Below, piece by piece: positions 22,885 to 34,829 of a DNA stretch of 64,000 nt. A program made the translations under genes and the position numbers. The stretch spans positions 971 to 64,970 of the forward strand of contig JADIIX010000057.1 of assembly GCA_027604505.1 (NCBI GenBank), read 5' to 3'. The stretch comes from Gonapodya sp. JEL0774 (taxonomy: Eukaryota; Monoblepharomycota; Monoblepharidomycetes; Monoblepharidales; Gonapodyaceae). The first letter of the stretch is position 1; every line of letters starts with the position of its first letter. The notes beneath the pieces were generated by a model, which saw nothing but the letters and a program-made list of their open reading frames with translations, made no database searches and was not told where the DNA came from.

Positions 22885-25715
22885 ATGACCCGGGATCATC
22901 CCACAGACGAACCCCCCCTCTCCTCCCCCAATGCCCCCTCGGACACAACCTCCCACCTCGTCCCCATCACCCAGGACAAACCCCGTTCCAAAGTTTCTTT
23001 CCACGGCTCAGTGGTGGTGGTGGCCGAGGAGCGGCGGAACGACGAGGACGGAGGGCAGCCACAATACGATCCAAACGATGACGACCACGACGACGAGGTG
23101 GACCCTGAGAAGGCGGCCAGCGAGCCGGCCAATAGCGGAAAACAGGGAGTCCCGTATTCAGGGAGGCGAGGAAGCACGCGGCGAGGGTCGCTGAGCGGTG
23201 CGTGGCTTACCATTTGCGAGTTTTTAGTGTGAACCTGACCGGGACCTGATTTGCCTCCGAACACCACCACCATCTTCACCGTGTCTCCCAACCTCGCGGA
23301 TCCCTCCATCTGCTTGCATCCCCTATTGCATCCCCAATCCCACTTCCTTTAGGAATCGGACCCGCCCCAGATGGCGGCTATGGGTGCGTTCCGTGCCCCT
23401 GAAGTACACCCCTCCCTGTCCCCCACTTACACTTCCCCCTGCGCTCCCTCCCACACCGTCAGCTGGGTCATGGTCCTCTGCGGCGTCGTCACCATGATCT
23501 TCGTTGGCGGCCGTGACTGGTCTTTTGGAGTGTATCAGGTCGGTGTCCAATTGTCTTCTCTATGTTACTCCTCCCTCCTAATATCCAGTATGGGAGGGTG
23601 TGAGCCTGTGAGGCACCGGACTGACACCTCGCTTCTTCTCCCTCGTGATCCCCTCCCCCAGCGCTACTACACCCAGGAAAAAATCTTCCCCGGTGCGACA
23701 AACCAGCAGATAGCGTTCATCGGGAGCGCGAGTATGGGCGCCTGGGGAATCACGGGTCTGTTTGTCGGGAGGGTGGCGGACAGATGTGCGTATGAGATGG
23801 TGGTTTGGCGGGGGAGTTCTTGGATGTGACGTGGGAAACGGACAGTGATGGTGCACGCGGGTCCTCCGGCTCTCTCTGGTACCCCCCTCCCGCCTCCTTC
23901 CTCTCTTCGCGCACTGCACTGCACGTCTCATATCTCTTCCCTCACCCTCCTTCCCTCATCCCTCCTCCCAAACTTCAGACGGGTTCCGCCCCGTCGGCTT
24001 CCTTGGCGCCCTCCTGTACGCCCTCACGGGCATCCTCGCCGCCCAGTCGTCCTCCACATGGCACCTCATCCTCTCCCAGGGACTTCTCGGCGGCGTCGCC
24101 ACCGGGTGCGCGTTTTACTCCATCATTCCGGTCCTACCGCAGTATTTCGATAAGAGGAGGGGCATGGCAGTCGGAATGGCCGTGTCGGGTGAGTTGGGGG
24201 TTTGGGGAGAGTTTTGGCGCTGGTACAGAAGGGGGGCACGGGTTGGACGCGGGTTCTTGCGAGTGGATCATAAGAGTGGTGTTTTGGGGTAATGACATGG
24301 CGGGGGGCGAACATGAGATTGCATCTTTCATTGCGTAGTGATCATTTTGGGTGATGGATGGGCGCCGTTTGGTGTGGCACTTCACGGGATTGTGATCGGC
24401 TTGACGGTGCGAATGTCTGGTCTGGTGCATCCCAGAACATCTCCACCCGCCCTGGTAACCCCCACCCGCCCTCGCATACCCTGTTTCCCTTCCCGCACAC
24501 CTCTGATGTCCCACCCCTTTCTGCCCAGGCGTCGGCCTCGGCGGCTTCATGATGGCCCCCTGGATCCAATCCATGCTGGACTCACTCGGCTGGCGCTGGG
24601 CGCTCCGGATCGTCCACCTCACCGGTGGGTCGTGTCTGTTCGTCACAACGATGCTGAATAGGCCCAGATATCCGAGACTGGTAAGTGGGGTGGCAAGGGG
24701 ACGGTGACAGAAAGGGTGGGAAACGGGAAATGGGGCATTTAGAGCTGGCTCGATGTTCATTCTTCCCCATCCCCACACACACCCTCCCAGAGCGCCTCTT
24801 CCAAATTCGATCGAAGCGACCTCGACCTCAACTTCTTCCTTCTGGCTACCTGCATGCTCTTCCTCAACTTTGGTTTCTTCGTCCTGCAATACTACGTCCC
24901 TTCCTACGCAACAAACTTGGGCTCCACACCCCAAGAAGCCTCCTTCATCCTCTCCTACATCAACATATCGGCGTTTTTCGGCCGCATCGTCCAGGGCACT
25001 GCATCGGACTACATCGGGCCGTCACTCAGTCTCACATTGTGCTTGGCCGTGTCGGCACTCGTGGACCTCGTGTGGTGGCCTCTGTCGAGGTCGTATGGGT
25101 CCCTGGTCGGCGCTGGGGTGATATTTGGAGCTTTTGGAGGAGGGTACCCCTCCCTCGTGCCCGTGGTCGTGGGGGACATGTGAGTGTTGGGTTGGGGAGA
25201 GAGGTGGGGAATGTGTGCACTCTTTGTTGTACAAGTGGGCCGTGCTCCTCATCATCCCAACCCCCCACACCAACACACTCGAAACCCCCCCCTCGCCCCC
25301 GCCTCGCCAGGTACGGCTCCCGCAAATCCGCCACCATGCTCGGCCTCGCCTACGGTGGCTTGATCCCCGGGTCGTTCCTGGGAACAGTGCTGGGCGGGGT
25401 CCTTATCGACAATGGTGGCGGGAGTGACCTCGTCGGTGCAGAGCCGGACAAGATCGTGCACACGTACTTGCCTGCTATGGTGAGTTGAGGGTGGTGGCGG
25501 GAGGCCGCTTGTTTGTGAGAATTGTTGTAGACCGTTTCTCCACATGTTCTTTCCGCGCTACACTCTCACCCCTCCCGCACCCTTCCCCCTTCCGCGCTGA
25601 ACCTCAGTTGTATGGTGGAGGATGCATGCTGGTATCCGCATTCATTGCGGGAGTATTGACCATCATGTTACGACGGAAAGCACGGCGAGAGGCCACGTCT
25701 ATCCCAAAGGAATAA
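22885..25715 (+). CDS. Major facilitator superfamily transporter, monocarboxylate (MCT/SLC16) type
   Basis: Nine exons (22885-23197, 23353-23383, 23463-23538, 23662-23785, 23979-24188, 24529-24680, 24791-25179, 25311-25479, 25608-25715) join to 523 residues. The N-terminal 110 residues are cytosolic and acidic/serine-rich. The family signature PDGGYGW is formed across the 31-nt second exon and leads into TM1. Twelve helices follow, with MFS loop motifs such as GRVADRYGFRP between TM2 and TM3, FDKRRGMAVGMAVSG around TM4-5, and GRIVQGTASDYIG between TM8 and TM9. MCT-type carriers move monocarboxylates or related metabolites with protons across the plasma membrane or vacuole; many fungal members have unknown substrates. 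Its stop codon lies only 42 bp from that of the convergent SH3 gene. Confidence 0.93.
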
Positions 25716-25757
25716 TGAACCAATTGTATACTCAAAATATACCTGTCTATAATTATG

Positions 25758-28298
25758 TCAAAAATACAACAATCTACAACGGCTTTTGGCCAGCAAGAAG
25801 CCTGTTAATAGTTTTTCGCCCACACGATTGATATTGTTACCGTCCTTGTGATTTTGGCAAACTCTGTCGCGTGAAGTCCTCCTGGTACGCATAGGCAGTC
25901 TGCAAGGGGTAGTTCGACGCGCCCTAGCAGTCGGTGGCAGGATGGGGATGGATGGTGGGGATAATCTAAATATCACAGTCACAGCTCCTTTCCCCGTCGC
26001 GAAACCCCTCACCGTCGGCGAGCTAATATTGACGAGCGGCGACTGGATCCGCGCTTCCCCATCATTGCCACTGGTACTGCTCGACGCGAGGGAGCTGTTC
26101 GAGAGGTTGCGGCTTGATGATGGTGGGCTTAGTCGGGTGGATTGGACCATCGCGGCGGTGTCGTGGCTCTTGGACACGACGCGTGACGGAACCGAAGGGA
26201 TGGAGGAGTTTGAATTAGGATCCATGCCGTTGAGTGCAAGGCAGTCCAGAGGGAAAACACCAAATGCACCGGTGTCAAGGTCTTTGTGAACGGTGAAAAT
26301 GAACACGCGGTGAGACGAATTAGCACATTGGGCTTCAACATGGGGGCACTCACTCCAACCAACTCCCCAACTAGAATTTGAAACAACCACTTAAGAAATT
26401 TATGGAATCTTGACTGAGTGAGAATATGAACTCACCCATCTGAAAACACATCGCGGAGTTCGATCACCTGGCTTGGCAATACCGCAATCTCATCCTCGGT
26501 CGTAGGAGTGAACTACATCACAAATCGATGAGTAATCAAGAGAAGGGATCGCATATACGACAACTGATCACTTGCCATTCGAACCACTCTCAGAGGAGGA
26601 CCATGATATCCAGCACTCTTTTTCTGCACGTTCAGATCGCCAAAAGTGGTAGCAACGCGATCGTAAAACCAATGCGTCTGGAAAGACCGCGAGGTTGAGC
26701 ATTCCTAGCAGCTATTGTGTCAGAAATCCATGCCCGTACCTCCTTGTGCGGGCTTACCGCCAGTTGCTTGCTATGGGAGCTTTTGGAGAAGCGGTTTGCG
26801 GGATCCTCGTAACCGACCGCATTTGACATGGGGTGGACTATTTCTGAGCTTCTAGGTGTCCTTACATCCATTTCCCGGGTACCCCGTATGGTTCCTGGAC
26901 TGGGATGCATAGTCGGTCCTGCGGAACTAATAGCTGCTACATCTCCTGCAGAGTCCGGCAGAGAGCTAAGCGATCGTGACGCAGACATCACTGGTGGCGA
27001 CGTGTGGAATGGTGAATTGCTGCTCGAGATTCCTGTTGGCACCGGGTCTTGAAGTTGAAGATGCTTCTTTGATGCCTGTTTGCGCCGCCGGATGAGCAGC
27101 ACAACGGTCGTCGCGATGACCGCTGCAACGACTGATGCTCCAACAACAGTCAAGATAACACCGTATCGAGGTAAGCTGCTGTCAAAGGGAGCCTTGGATT
27201 GTCAGTACCAGCTTTAATAAGCATCTCAGCGACACACACCCATCCATTATGCTTTGCTGTGTAGCTTGTTGATTCAGTGTCGAGTTGTTAGGAGAGCCAG
27301 AACCGGGGGAAGGCGATGGCACCACTTGCGATGCTGAAAAGAAACTCCCCGACGAGCTCGCTGGGGCCACGCAAACGCCAGCTGAGCACTGTTCCGTAAT
27401 TCCACAGCACACCGCATTGCCGCACACAGATGTTCCATTACCGCAGGAGCAATTACCTGTTTACAATGATGAGAAACTGTACGACACATAAGGTGTATGT
27501 GAGGACTTCCTCACCAGAAGAGCATATCAAAAAGCTAACACAATCAACTTTGGTGGTGCACGCCGCTCCGAAGAGGCCCGCGGCTAGGGTAGGAGTCATT
27601 GACGAAGATGAACTTGCCGTGCTAGATGTTGCTGAGGAAGGACCTGTGGCACTTTGGAGGTTCTGGGAAACGCACTGCATTTTTGTCGCATTCCACTTTG
27701 TTGTGATTGGTTCCTAAACCCGAACATTTGTTGAGCGCTTGCATGCGCTCACAGGGATTCCCATTGACACCTACATTCCAGCATCCTGAGCAATAAATAC
27801 CACCTGGAGTGGCGTACAAGGAGTGATTGTTTCCCAGTTCCTTAACGTAAGTGAGCTGGGTGTCACTAGGGCAAAGAGCATCTATGTAGACAGGAGTGAA
27901 CGTGTCTTCCTTTGAAACTAATGTCCTGGAGTGAACACCGTGAGATGCGAGCTTACAGTTAATGGAGCGGCAAATGAGGGCGATGGCATCCCAAGTTGTT
28001 GAGATCCCCTCATTCGGGCAACCCGTGCATAATGCTCCACTTGGGGTCGAGTAAATGAAAGTCTGCGAGTTGAGAGTTAAGGGCAAATCAGAAGGGCAAA
28101 AAGGATCTTCTCAAAAGATGGAAAAGTCAAAAACTGTGATTTGGAGCAATTCAGAATGTATTTGGAGTGCCGCTCACATGACGATTGTCGTTTTGCGCGC
28201 AGACGTTCCCCATGTGTCAACCCCGACAGCGCGGCTACTAAAAGCAGCGCTATATTTCGCCATCTGGTGTGACTCCTAGAGGCCGTCCATCCCTTCAT
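25758..28298 (-). CDS. Single-pass membrane protein with Cys-rich ectodomain and cytosolic SH3 domain
   Basis: Start ATG at 28298, followed by a signal peptide (IALLLVAALSGLTHG). The ectodomain carries two similar units (FCPSDLPLTL...GALCTGC and LCPSDTQLTYV...GGIYCSGC) and a Ser-rich linker. A disulfide-rich block (CSCGNGTSVCGNAVCCGITEQC) follows. Exon 27178-26740 encodes the transmembrane helix (VVGASVVAAVIATTVVLLI) and a basic, Ser-rich juxtamembrane region. An SH3 domain is spread over exons 26704-26576, 26512-26436, 26370-26354 (17 nt) and from 26281: VVRMFTPTTEDEIAV, then IELRDVFSDGWGVGWN and GAFGVFPLDCL. The intron at 26575-26513 uses a GC donor. Such Cys-rich-TM-SH3 proteins occur widely in fungi as presumed surface sensors. 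Junctions between 27780 and 27640 are not fully resolved, and the tail after the SH3 domain down to the stop at 25758 has no domain. Confidence 0.85.
26513..26575 (-). other. GC-AG intron inside the SH3 domain
   Basis: This 63-bp minus-strand intron begins GCAAGT and ends GTAG. It joins CGA ATG to TTC ACT CCT in phase 0 and restores the first SH3 strand (VVRM|FTPTTEDE). Confidence 0.75.
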
Positions 28299-28454
28299 TG
28301 ATGACTCAAGCCTTCGGCGCAAAGTGGTTTAGTCCAGTTCGTTCCCCGCCGCCTTGTTGGAGAACCTGATAATTTGTGCGAGCGACGATAACCGATATTG
28401 TGAGGGAACCACAATTCAAAACATTGTAATTGATACTTTGCAAAATGACAGCAA

Positions 28455-31400
28455 CTACTGTACATAATCCACGAGCCCTTCTTCCACTTCATTTCTGTCA
28501 ACCCCACCCCACCAAACAACCCCAGATCTTCTGAAAGTATTCATCCAGACCTTCCACGATCTGTACACCCGCACTATATCAATGAATATTAGATGCATTC
28601 CGTAAAGGAGCGTCATGACTCCCACAAGCAGCACCGGGTACTCAGCCGGGAAATAGGTGCGCGCAGCTAGAAGGATACCGGCAGGAAGAGCCAGCAAGTG
28701 CCAAGGAGTGCCTCTCGTCTCATATGCAATGGAGAAAGTGACATACGTGGGAAAGGACGTGACACAACCAGCTGCATGCCTGACGAGTCCTGCCACTGCC
28801 ATGTCCCGTAATACCGAGCTCCAGGTGTCCCCGGGTCCAACGACATACGACGCCGGGTTAAGGTAACGCGCCACCAGCACCGTAAAACGTGGGACAAGGA
28901 AGGCATGTCCGTATGAGAAGAGGTGGTGACAAAGAAATGCCCAGATGAGGAGTTGGAAAACGTATCGCAGCCTCGCAACCAAGAATCCTACACAATTGGT
29001 GAAATCGGCTGTTAGCAATTTGTTTGTCCAGCACATCTGTGGCACAGAACAACCAATAAAGGTAACACACCATCCAAATATACCCGTCTTTCTTGCAACC
29101 CAATCTGCCGCGCAGTCCTCCGAACCGTGGCCCACTGCTCAATTTCCCTCCACACCGATTCTCCTGCACCCTCCACCCACACCATGGACATCCATGCGGA
29201 CTCAATTGACCATTTGACAGCGCCGAGTTGTCGGGGAATCAAGGGAAGGAGAGGTGCAAGACCGAACACAAACCAGGGCGAGAGCGATGCCGAGTATAGC
29301 GGCATGCTTACAAGTCGGTAGATGATAGCACGGAAGGGAAGAAGAAACCAGAAGACCCCATCGATTTGTGGAAGCCAGTGGATCGACGAAAATCTGAGGA
29401 TGTGACTCGAGCTTTGAGGCCGGGCACCATTCAATTCCCCTGGGCCAGTCCTATTGCCGTATCCAGCGCTTATTGACTCAGAGTCCAGCATGAAACTGGC
29501 TACAATGTCCCATAAAGCGCCAAGTCGGTCCACCGATTCAGTTCCACTCCGAAGGGATGCGATACTCTTGTCTTTAAGAGTGGGAGAAATACCTTTGGTG
29601 AGCATCGCTTCCGAAGGCGTTCCAGGTAGTGGCACATCACCCAAAAACGCAGAGGGCCAGGCGTTAGATTCATGCTTAACAATTAAGTCCAAAAAGGTTT
29701 GGAAAGCAAGCGGGTAACTATATAGCGACGGTACAAAAGCAAGCACTAAGGAATAGCAAAGATTATATCATAAGCATTTGTGAAGCACCGGTAATTGTCA
29801 GTGTCTGTGAGAACGCACCACACGAAGCCAAACCCATGTTCCTTCCGAGGTCGAAAAACCCTGTTCGAAACGAATACGGCGCTCTGCATGTTGCGCACTT
29901 GGTCCTATCAGATCTTAATGTGGCTCGAACTCGCTGGCCAGCCCCGTTAACGTGCCCTGGTAGCCACGCTAACCCTCCGGCTGGAGTCGGTCCCGAAGAT
30001 GGGTCAGGGGCAATCCAACGGGCAAGACATGCCCTATGCACAAACTGTGGGGTTACAGTCGAAAGAAAGGATCACGAGAGTGAACTAAACACTCATGAAT
30101 CCGGTGTATTCGCACCTCACTCCGCCTCACCTTTCCACTCCCGGTGCACTTGCAAGGTGCGACAAAACCACCCATGGTGGTAGCACCGTGTCGCAAGCAT
30201 ATACGGCAGCTCGGTAAGGATGGGTCCACGTCGTCTGGAGTGTCTGGTTCAGAAACGGTAGGACTTGCCCGGGAGGATTGTGTTGAATTGGATACTGGTC
30301 GAAGAGTAGGTGGGCGTGGAATAACAGGCTGAGCAGGTGGAGCAAGGGGTACTGCAAGGAGACGACCTCTGGCAACGGGCATCCTTTCGCGCGAAGTGAG
30401 TGGGTCTGCGATTCGGTCTCGAACTTCAGCTTCGATCTCCGCCTCATGGAGTCGCTGACTGATCAGACGATCCGTAGCAGAAAGTTTAGCCTCAAATCTG
30501 TCCGTAGTCGTAAGCCCTTCCGGAGCCGAAACCCGAGAGAGTCCTGGCCCAGATGGGCTTTCAAGACTCAGGGGGTTGAGAGCCGACATGGGTGATCCTG
30601 AGATGCGAGAAAGCGGTGGACGAAGCTGCGTATCCGCCAATAGCGCCTGTGCAGGAGGCAGTGCTGTCCGAGGAGAGGAGACGGGTACATTGGGCGATTC
30701 GTTTGATTGTTCGATTATCGGTGCATTAGAGAAGACCGGAGATCGTGAACGGAAGGCGGCTGGTGCAGCACGTGGAGATGACGACGTTCCACTCATGCTT
30801 AGAACTGTTGGGGATCCAGAGGTGCGGAACACAGGTGCACCGGGACCCCGCCCAGGCCGGGACATCAGTGCGGAACGAATTGCAATCTCCGTCAAAACAT
30901 GCGACCCTGCAGGGTGTTGTGGCTCAGGTAGTATTCTAGATCCAGACTTAAATTCCGGTGAGTGGTGTGGGGACCGAGTATGATGTTGGCCAATGGCATG
31001 AGGAAGCGGTGTGGGTTGTGCAGGTGGCAGTGGCCAGTTTTCCAGACGTTCTGATTCTGGTTCACTCTTCACATAGCCACGTTCAGGCGAGGATTCGATA
31101 GTGTAGGCAGATGATGTGGGAGAAGTGCTCCTCTCTGCCGATTGGTAAAGAGGGGAGCTGTCCCAACGATAGGCTGTTTCGTCCATGTCAATGTCTGAGC
31201 CCTCTGACTGAGCTATTGCAGCAGCCCGGAGTACCTCAACGTCCATATCCTCTTCTTCACCTCCAGCGCTGGTGGCCTTGCCAACCACTTTTAGGTCATC
31301 GCATGGGTCCACCGACATCTTCCTTGTGGAGTCCCTTTTTCTTCGTTTTATTCCCACATCCGAAGCTCCAGCACCCGTCGCAGCACCCGAATGAGTGATT

Positions 31401-31591
31401 CGAACTTTCTTTCGACGTGAACGGACAGATGTGGCATACCTATTCGCCTCGTTATTCTGTGCCCTCTCTCGATCTACCTTTGTCCGTTTCCTCTTTCGCA
31501 CAACTGGCGACTCCCTGTCAGATTCCTCCTTTTCCGCACTTTCCAGTTGAGGCTCTGGTGGTACCAACCCCCCTGCGCTGATATTAGACAT
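28455..31591 (-). CDS. RING-CH (MARCH-type) membrane E3 ubiquitin ligase
   Basis: Four exons (31591-30131, 30044-29819, 29745-29071, 28987-28455) join in frame to about 964 residues. Residues 1-465 are disordered, with a basic, nuclear-signal-like cluster (VVRKRKRTKVDRE) near the start and Pro/Ser/Arg-rich sequence after it. A C4HC3 RING-CH finger follows: CRIC, then CKC, HRAC and CATC, which coordinates two zinc ions and recruits E2 enzymes. The finger is interrupted by an intron between GSGK and FVHRAC. Several hydrophobic segments occupy the C-terminal 350 residues (FVPSLYSYPLAFQTFL, WFVFGLAPLLPLIP, VFQLLIWAFLCHHLF, YPVLLVGVMTLLYGMHLIF). MARCH and Doa10-type ligases ubiquitinate membrane proteins for degradation or sorting. 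The long N-terminal extension before the finger is unlike Doa10/Ssm4, where the finger is N-terminal. The substrate is unknown. Confidence 0.9.
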
Positions 31592-31879
31592 TCGGAAGGT
31601 ATCATATAAACCCGAACATGTGTTATCTCGCGTGAGGCAATCCAAGCCCACAGAAAGTTGTATTGTGACCTCTCCTATTATTGATCCTTGCTGTAAAACC
31701 TCTAGCTGTATGTAGTTTTACGATACATAAAATAGTTGTACGATAATTGATTGCAAGATGAATAGCTCTCTGATGCTAATGTACTTCCAAGACGCACGCC
31801 AAGAATAAGAGCAACACTTTCTCAAGTATCAACGATAGCACGAACGCTGAAGACAAGTATCCTGGGGTCGAGGGAAAGA

Positions 31880-34829
31880 TCAAGTCAGCTCCCGCTTGAT
31901 TAATGGGGAACTTGCAGTACACGTGAGGGCCAAACTCACCATCGTAACAAACCTCCATCCACGACCTGAGTTGCGTATCATATTTATGGCCTGTCTCATG
32001 AGATCATTTACGGTGGAAAGAACATCATGGTCAAGAATCACAATCGAGCCACTGCGCAGGCAGGTGTAAGAGCATCGTGAATTTTGATTTCCGAAGAATA
32101 TACCAGACAATTCACCGACCTGTAGGGATCAGCATTGGCAAGTGTTGCCTGATAAACTTGAAGGCTGGCATTGATGTCATTGGGATGAGACCAATCTGTG
32201 GAGAGATCCAACATCCAGTCACACGTACGAAAGGAAAGGAGAATCAAGAACCATTCACCGTCAGTGTCAGTGTTCCAGATTACCATCGCACCAAAGCCGA
32301 GGCTCTGGGCCACACTCTGCACAAGCGCGTTATAGTAGCCCTGATAGTGTAAAACTTAGACTCGCCTACGCCATTGAACGATTCTTTGGACACTCACATA
32401 TGGTGGTCGCAAGAAGTTGGGCTTTCTACCGAGAATGGATTGTATTATGTCGTCATTCTGTGTAAGTTCGCTTCGAATTTGGGCTTCATTCAGGGTTGTA
32501 AGGTCTTTGTGATCCCAGGTACTATGACGATATCACGTTGAGAATTGAATGGGGCCCATGCGTCGTGAATCGAGCACTTACTGTGATCCGATGCAGTGCC
32601 CTGAATTTGCAGCTCTTTGAAGGATGCCGGCGAAGTATGGGTTAGACAGGTCACCCCTGTGTGGATTTGCAGAACAAATTGTAAGGAAGCTCCACATAGT
32701 CTGTTCAGATAATTTGCAAAGAGGCTCACTGGTTCTTGCCGTTCTTTGGTGTTTGACAAAATTGGATGCATTAAAAGAAACGGACTTATTAACGAGCAAA
32801 GGGATGCATTGTATGCTCACGACGAAAAAAGTGGCCTTGACTTGAAGCTCATCAAGTAGATCAAGCAGTGCAGGGGTATATATGTAGGGTCCGTCTGATG
32901 TTGCAAGTGGTTAAGAAACTTGCAAGGTCGAGAAAACGAATTCTTCCCCACCGTCAAAAGTCAACGCAAATTGACCAGGCTCAACGCAGGTCCGCATAAC
33001 AGCTGAGCAACATGATTGATTCATCAATGCGGAGTAGATTGCGGCATGGCACGACAGCTTTACGTTCACTCACCGAAAGGCATATTGGGGCCATTGTAAC
33101 CGACTCCAGAACCAGGAACAACCGTAGTAGTGGTTTGATAGACCGTGGTAGTGGTAGTTCTTTCAAGCATATGAGTCGAAGATACTTTAAGCTGCTCGGT
33201 TGTCTCGGTCGTCACTCACCGGGTGCGAGTCGTTGTGGTCTGGGTGGTGGTCTGAGTTGTGGTCGTCGTCCGCGTTGTGGTCGTTGTGAGTCCGGCTGTG
33301 GTTGTTATAGGAACTTTCGTAGTCGTACTCGAATTGGCCGGTTTCTCCGGCACTGTTTCGTTGAAAATGCCCTGACCGGCTGGTGGCCCACTAGATGCAA
33401 TAGACTGGGTTTCCCCTTTGGTGCCTGAATTAGAAGAAGATCCCTTCGTTCCAAGCACCACGCCAACAGCGATTCCGACAACGCAGAGAACTGCCACAGC
33501 CATGATGCCTATCCACATCCGCCTCCTGGACGTCCCAGTCGATTTAAGGAAACCGAAGGGCATTGCTCGTCGAGCGTTTCCTCCAGATTCAACGTCGTCG
33601 TGGGCCTCCAAAAGAGGCTCAATAGCAGCTATCTGCGGCCCTGATATATCTGCCATGCCCTTCAAAGGAGAAGAAATGGTGGGCTTTGGCGACTTCGTAG
33701 GTGTGAACCCTTTGACAAAATCGGTATCTTCGTCATTATCGCTCTGCACATCCGAATGGTATCCTGCGTTGTAGCGGCTGAGGGTAGTATCGGATTCGTA
33801 ACCATTGTTGAGGGGAATAGTTTGAAGAGCATTGTCGGCGCTATGCGAGACTATCGGTGACGTTGGCACCACGCTTTTCGGTCGCTCTTCAGGGCCATCG
33901 ACATTGGAGATATCATTGCTACTCAGTAGCGGTGCAGTTGCACCCTGCTTGATTAAGGACAGTGGTGTTAGCAGCTCTCCGAACAACGGACATGGGGCGG
34001 GCGCTACCCACCTCAGTTGCACCGTGCGCGTCCGGTGTTCTACTATTTGAAACATCCAGCTTTTCCACGCCTGACCACATATCACTTTGTGGTGACGGGG
34101 AGACAGGAGTTTGGAATGGGTCATCATCGTGCAGTCCACGATGCCTTTCGACGTCCGAGGTTGCTGCTGGGGACACTGCGTGTGCTGGAGCAGACGATGG
34201 AATGGTGGTGACAAAATGCTCGGGTGGTCCGTTGGGGCTTGTGATATCTGTGGCATCGTTGCTTGGCGGGGTGTCCTATTGCAATAATACCATCCAAATG
34301 TGGAAAGGGCGAACTCAAAATGGGATTGGTGCAAAAGTTCAAAGATCGACATGCTTTAACATACCTCAAATTCTATTAATACCGCTGAGACTGATGCATC
34401 ACCAGTGTCACTTTGAACAGTTGCCAAAGGACTCAGTGCGTCTTCCGGTGGACTCGGTGATATTACAATCTGTGGGGGCATCAGTATGGGGGGCTCCAAT
34501 GGGTTGAAGGTGCTCGTATCTTTGGTGTCTCTCTCGCTTGCTGCTGAAGGTGTAGAGTCGGTGTTCTCCTCCATGCCCTTTGTTGCGGTCGCGGCTGTGC
34601 AATCACACATGTACCATATACCAGTGTGAAGGAGGATGGCCATTAAAACCATCAGCGATACAGCAGGAGCCCTTCGTCCACGCCATCCTTTGAAGATAAA
34701 CAACGCACCTTGGTCGGTGTTGCCCACCACAGAAGCAACCGGCGCACTCTCCGTTCCCTCCAGCTTCTCATCAGAGCCGTCCCACGGCAACAACAATCGC
34801 ACATCTTCATTGGAATGAGATTCGGACAT
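31880..34829 (-). CDS. Membrane-anchored chitin deacetylase (NodB / carbohydrate esterase 4)
   Basis: About twelve exons; resolved ones include 34829-34365, 34275-34012, 33947-33220, 33159-33074, 33002-32952 and 32894-32821, all in frame. The catalytic NodB domain shows the five CE4 motifs: TFDDGP (split by an intron), SHTWDH, RPPY, WNTDTDDW and VILDHD. Asp and the two His of motif 2 bind zinc, while the first Asp of DDGP is the base. The enzyme removes acetyl groups from cell-wall chitin to give chitosan. Before the domain lie a long acidic Ser/Pro-rich region, a transmembrane helix (WIGIMAVAVLCVVGIAVGVVL) and a Thr-rich stalk, as in a type II surface enzyme. The first exon holds another hydrophobic span (AVSLMVLMAILLHTGIWY), which is odd and might belong to a separate gene. 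A GTGAGT follows WRFVTM near the end; splicing there or not leads to the same stop. Confidence 0.92.
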
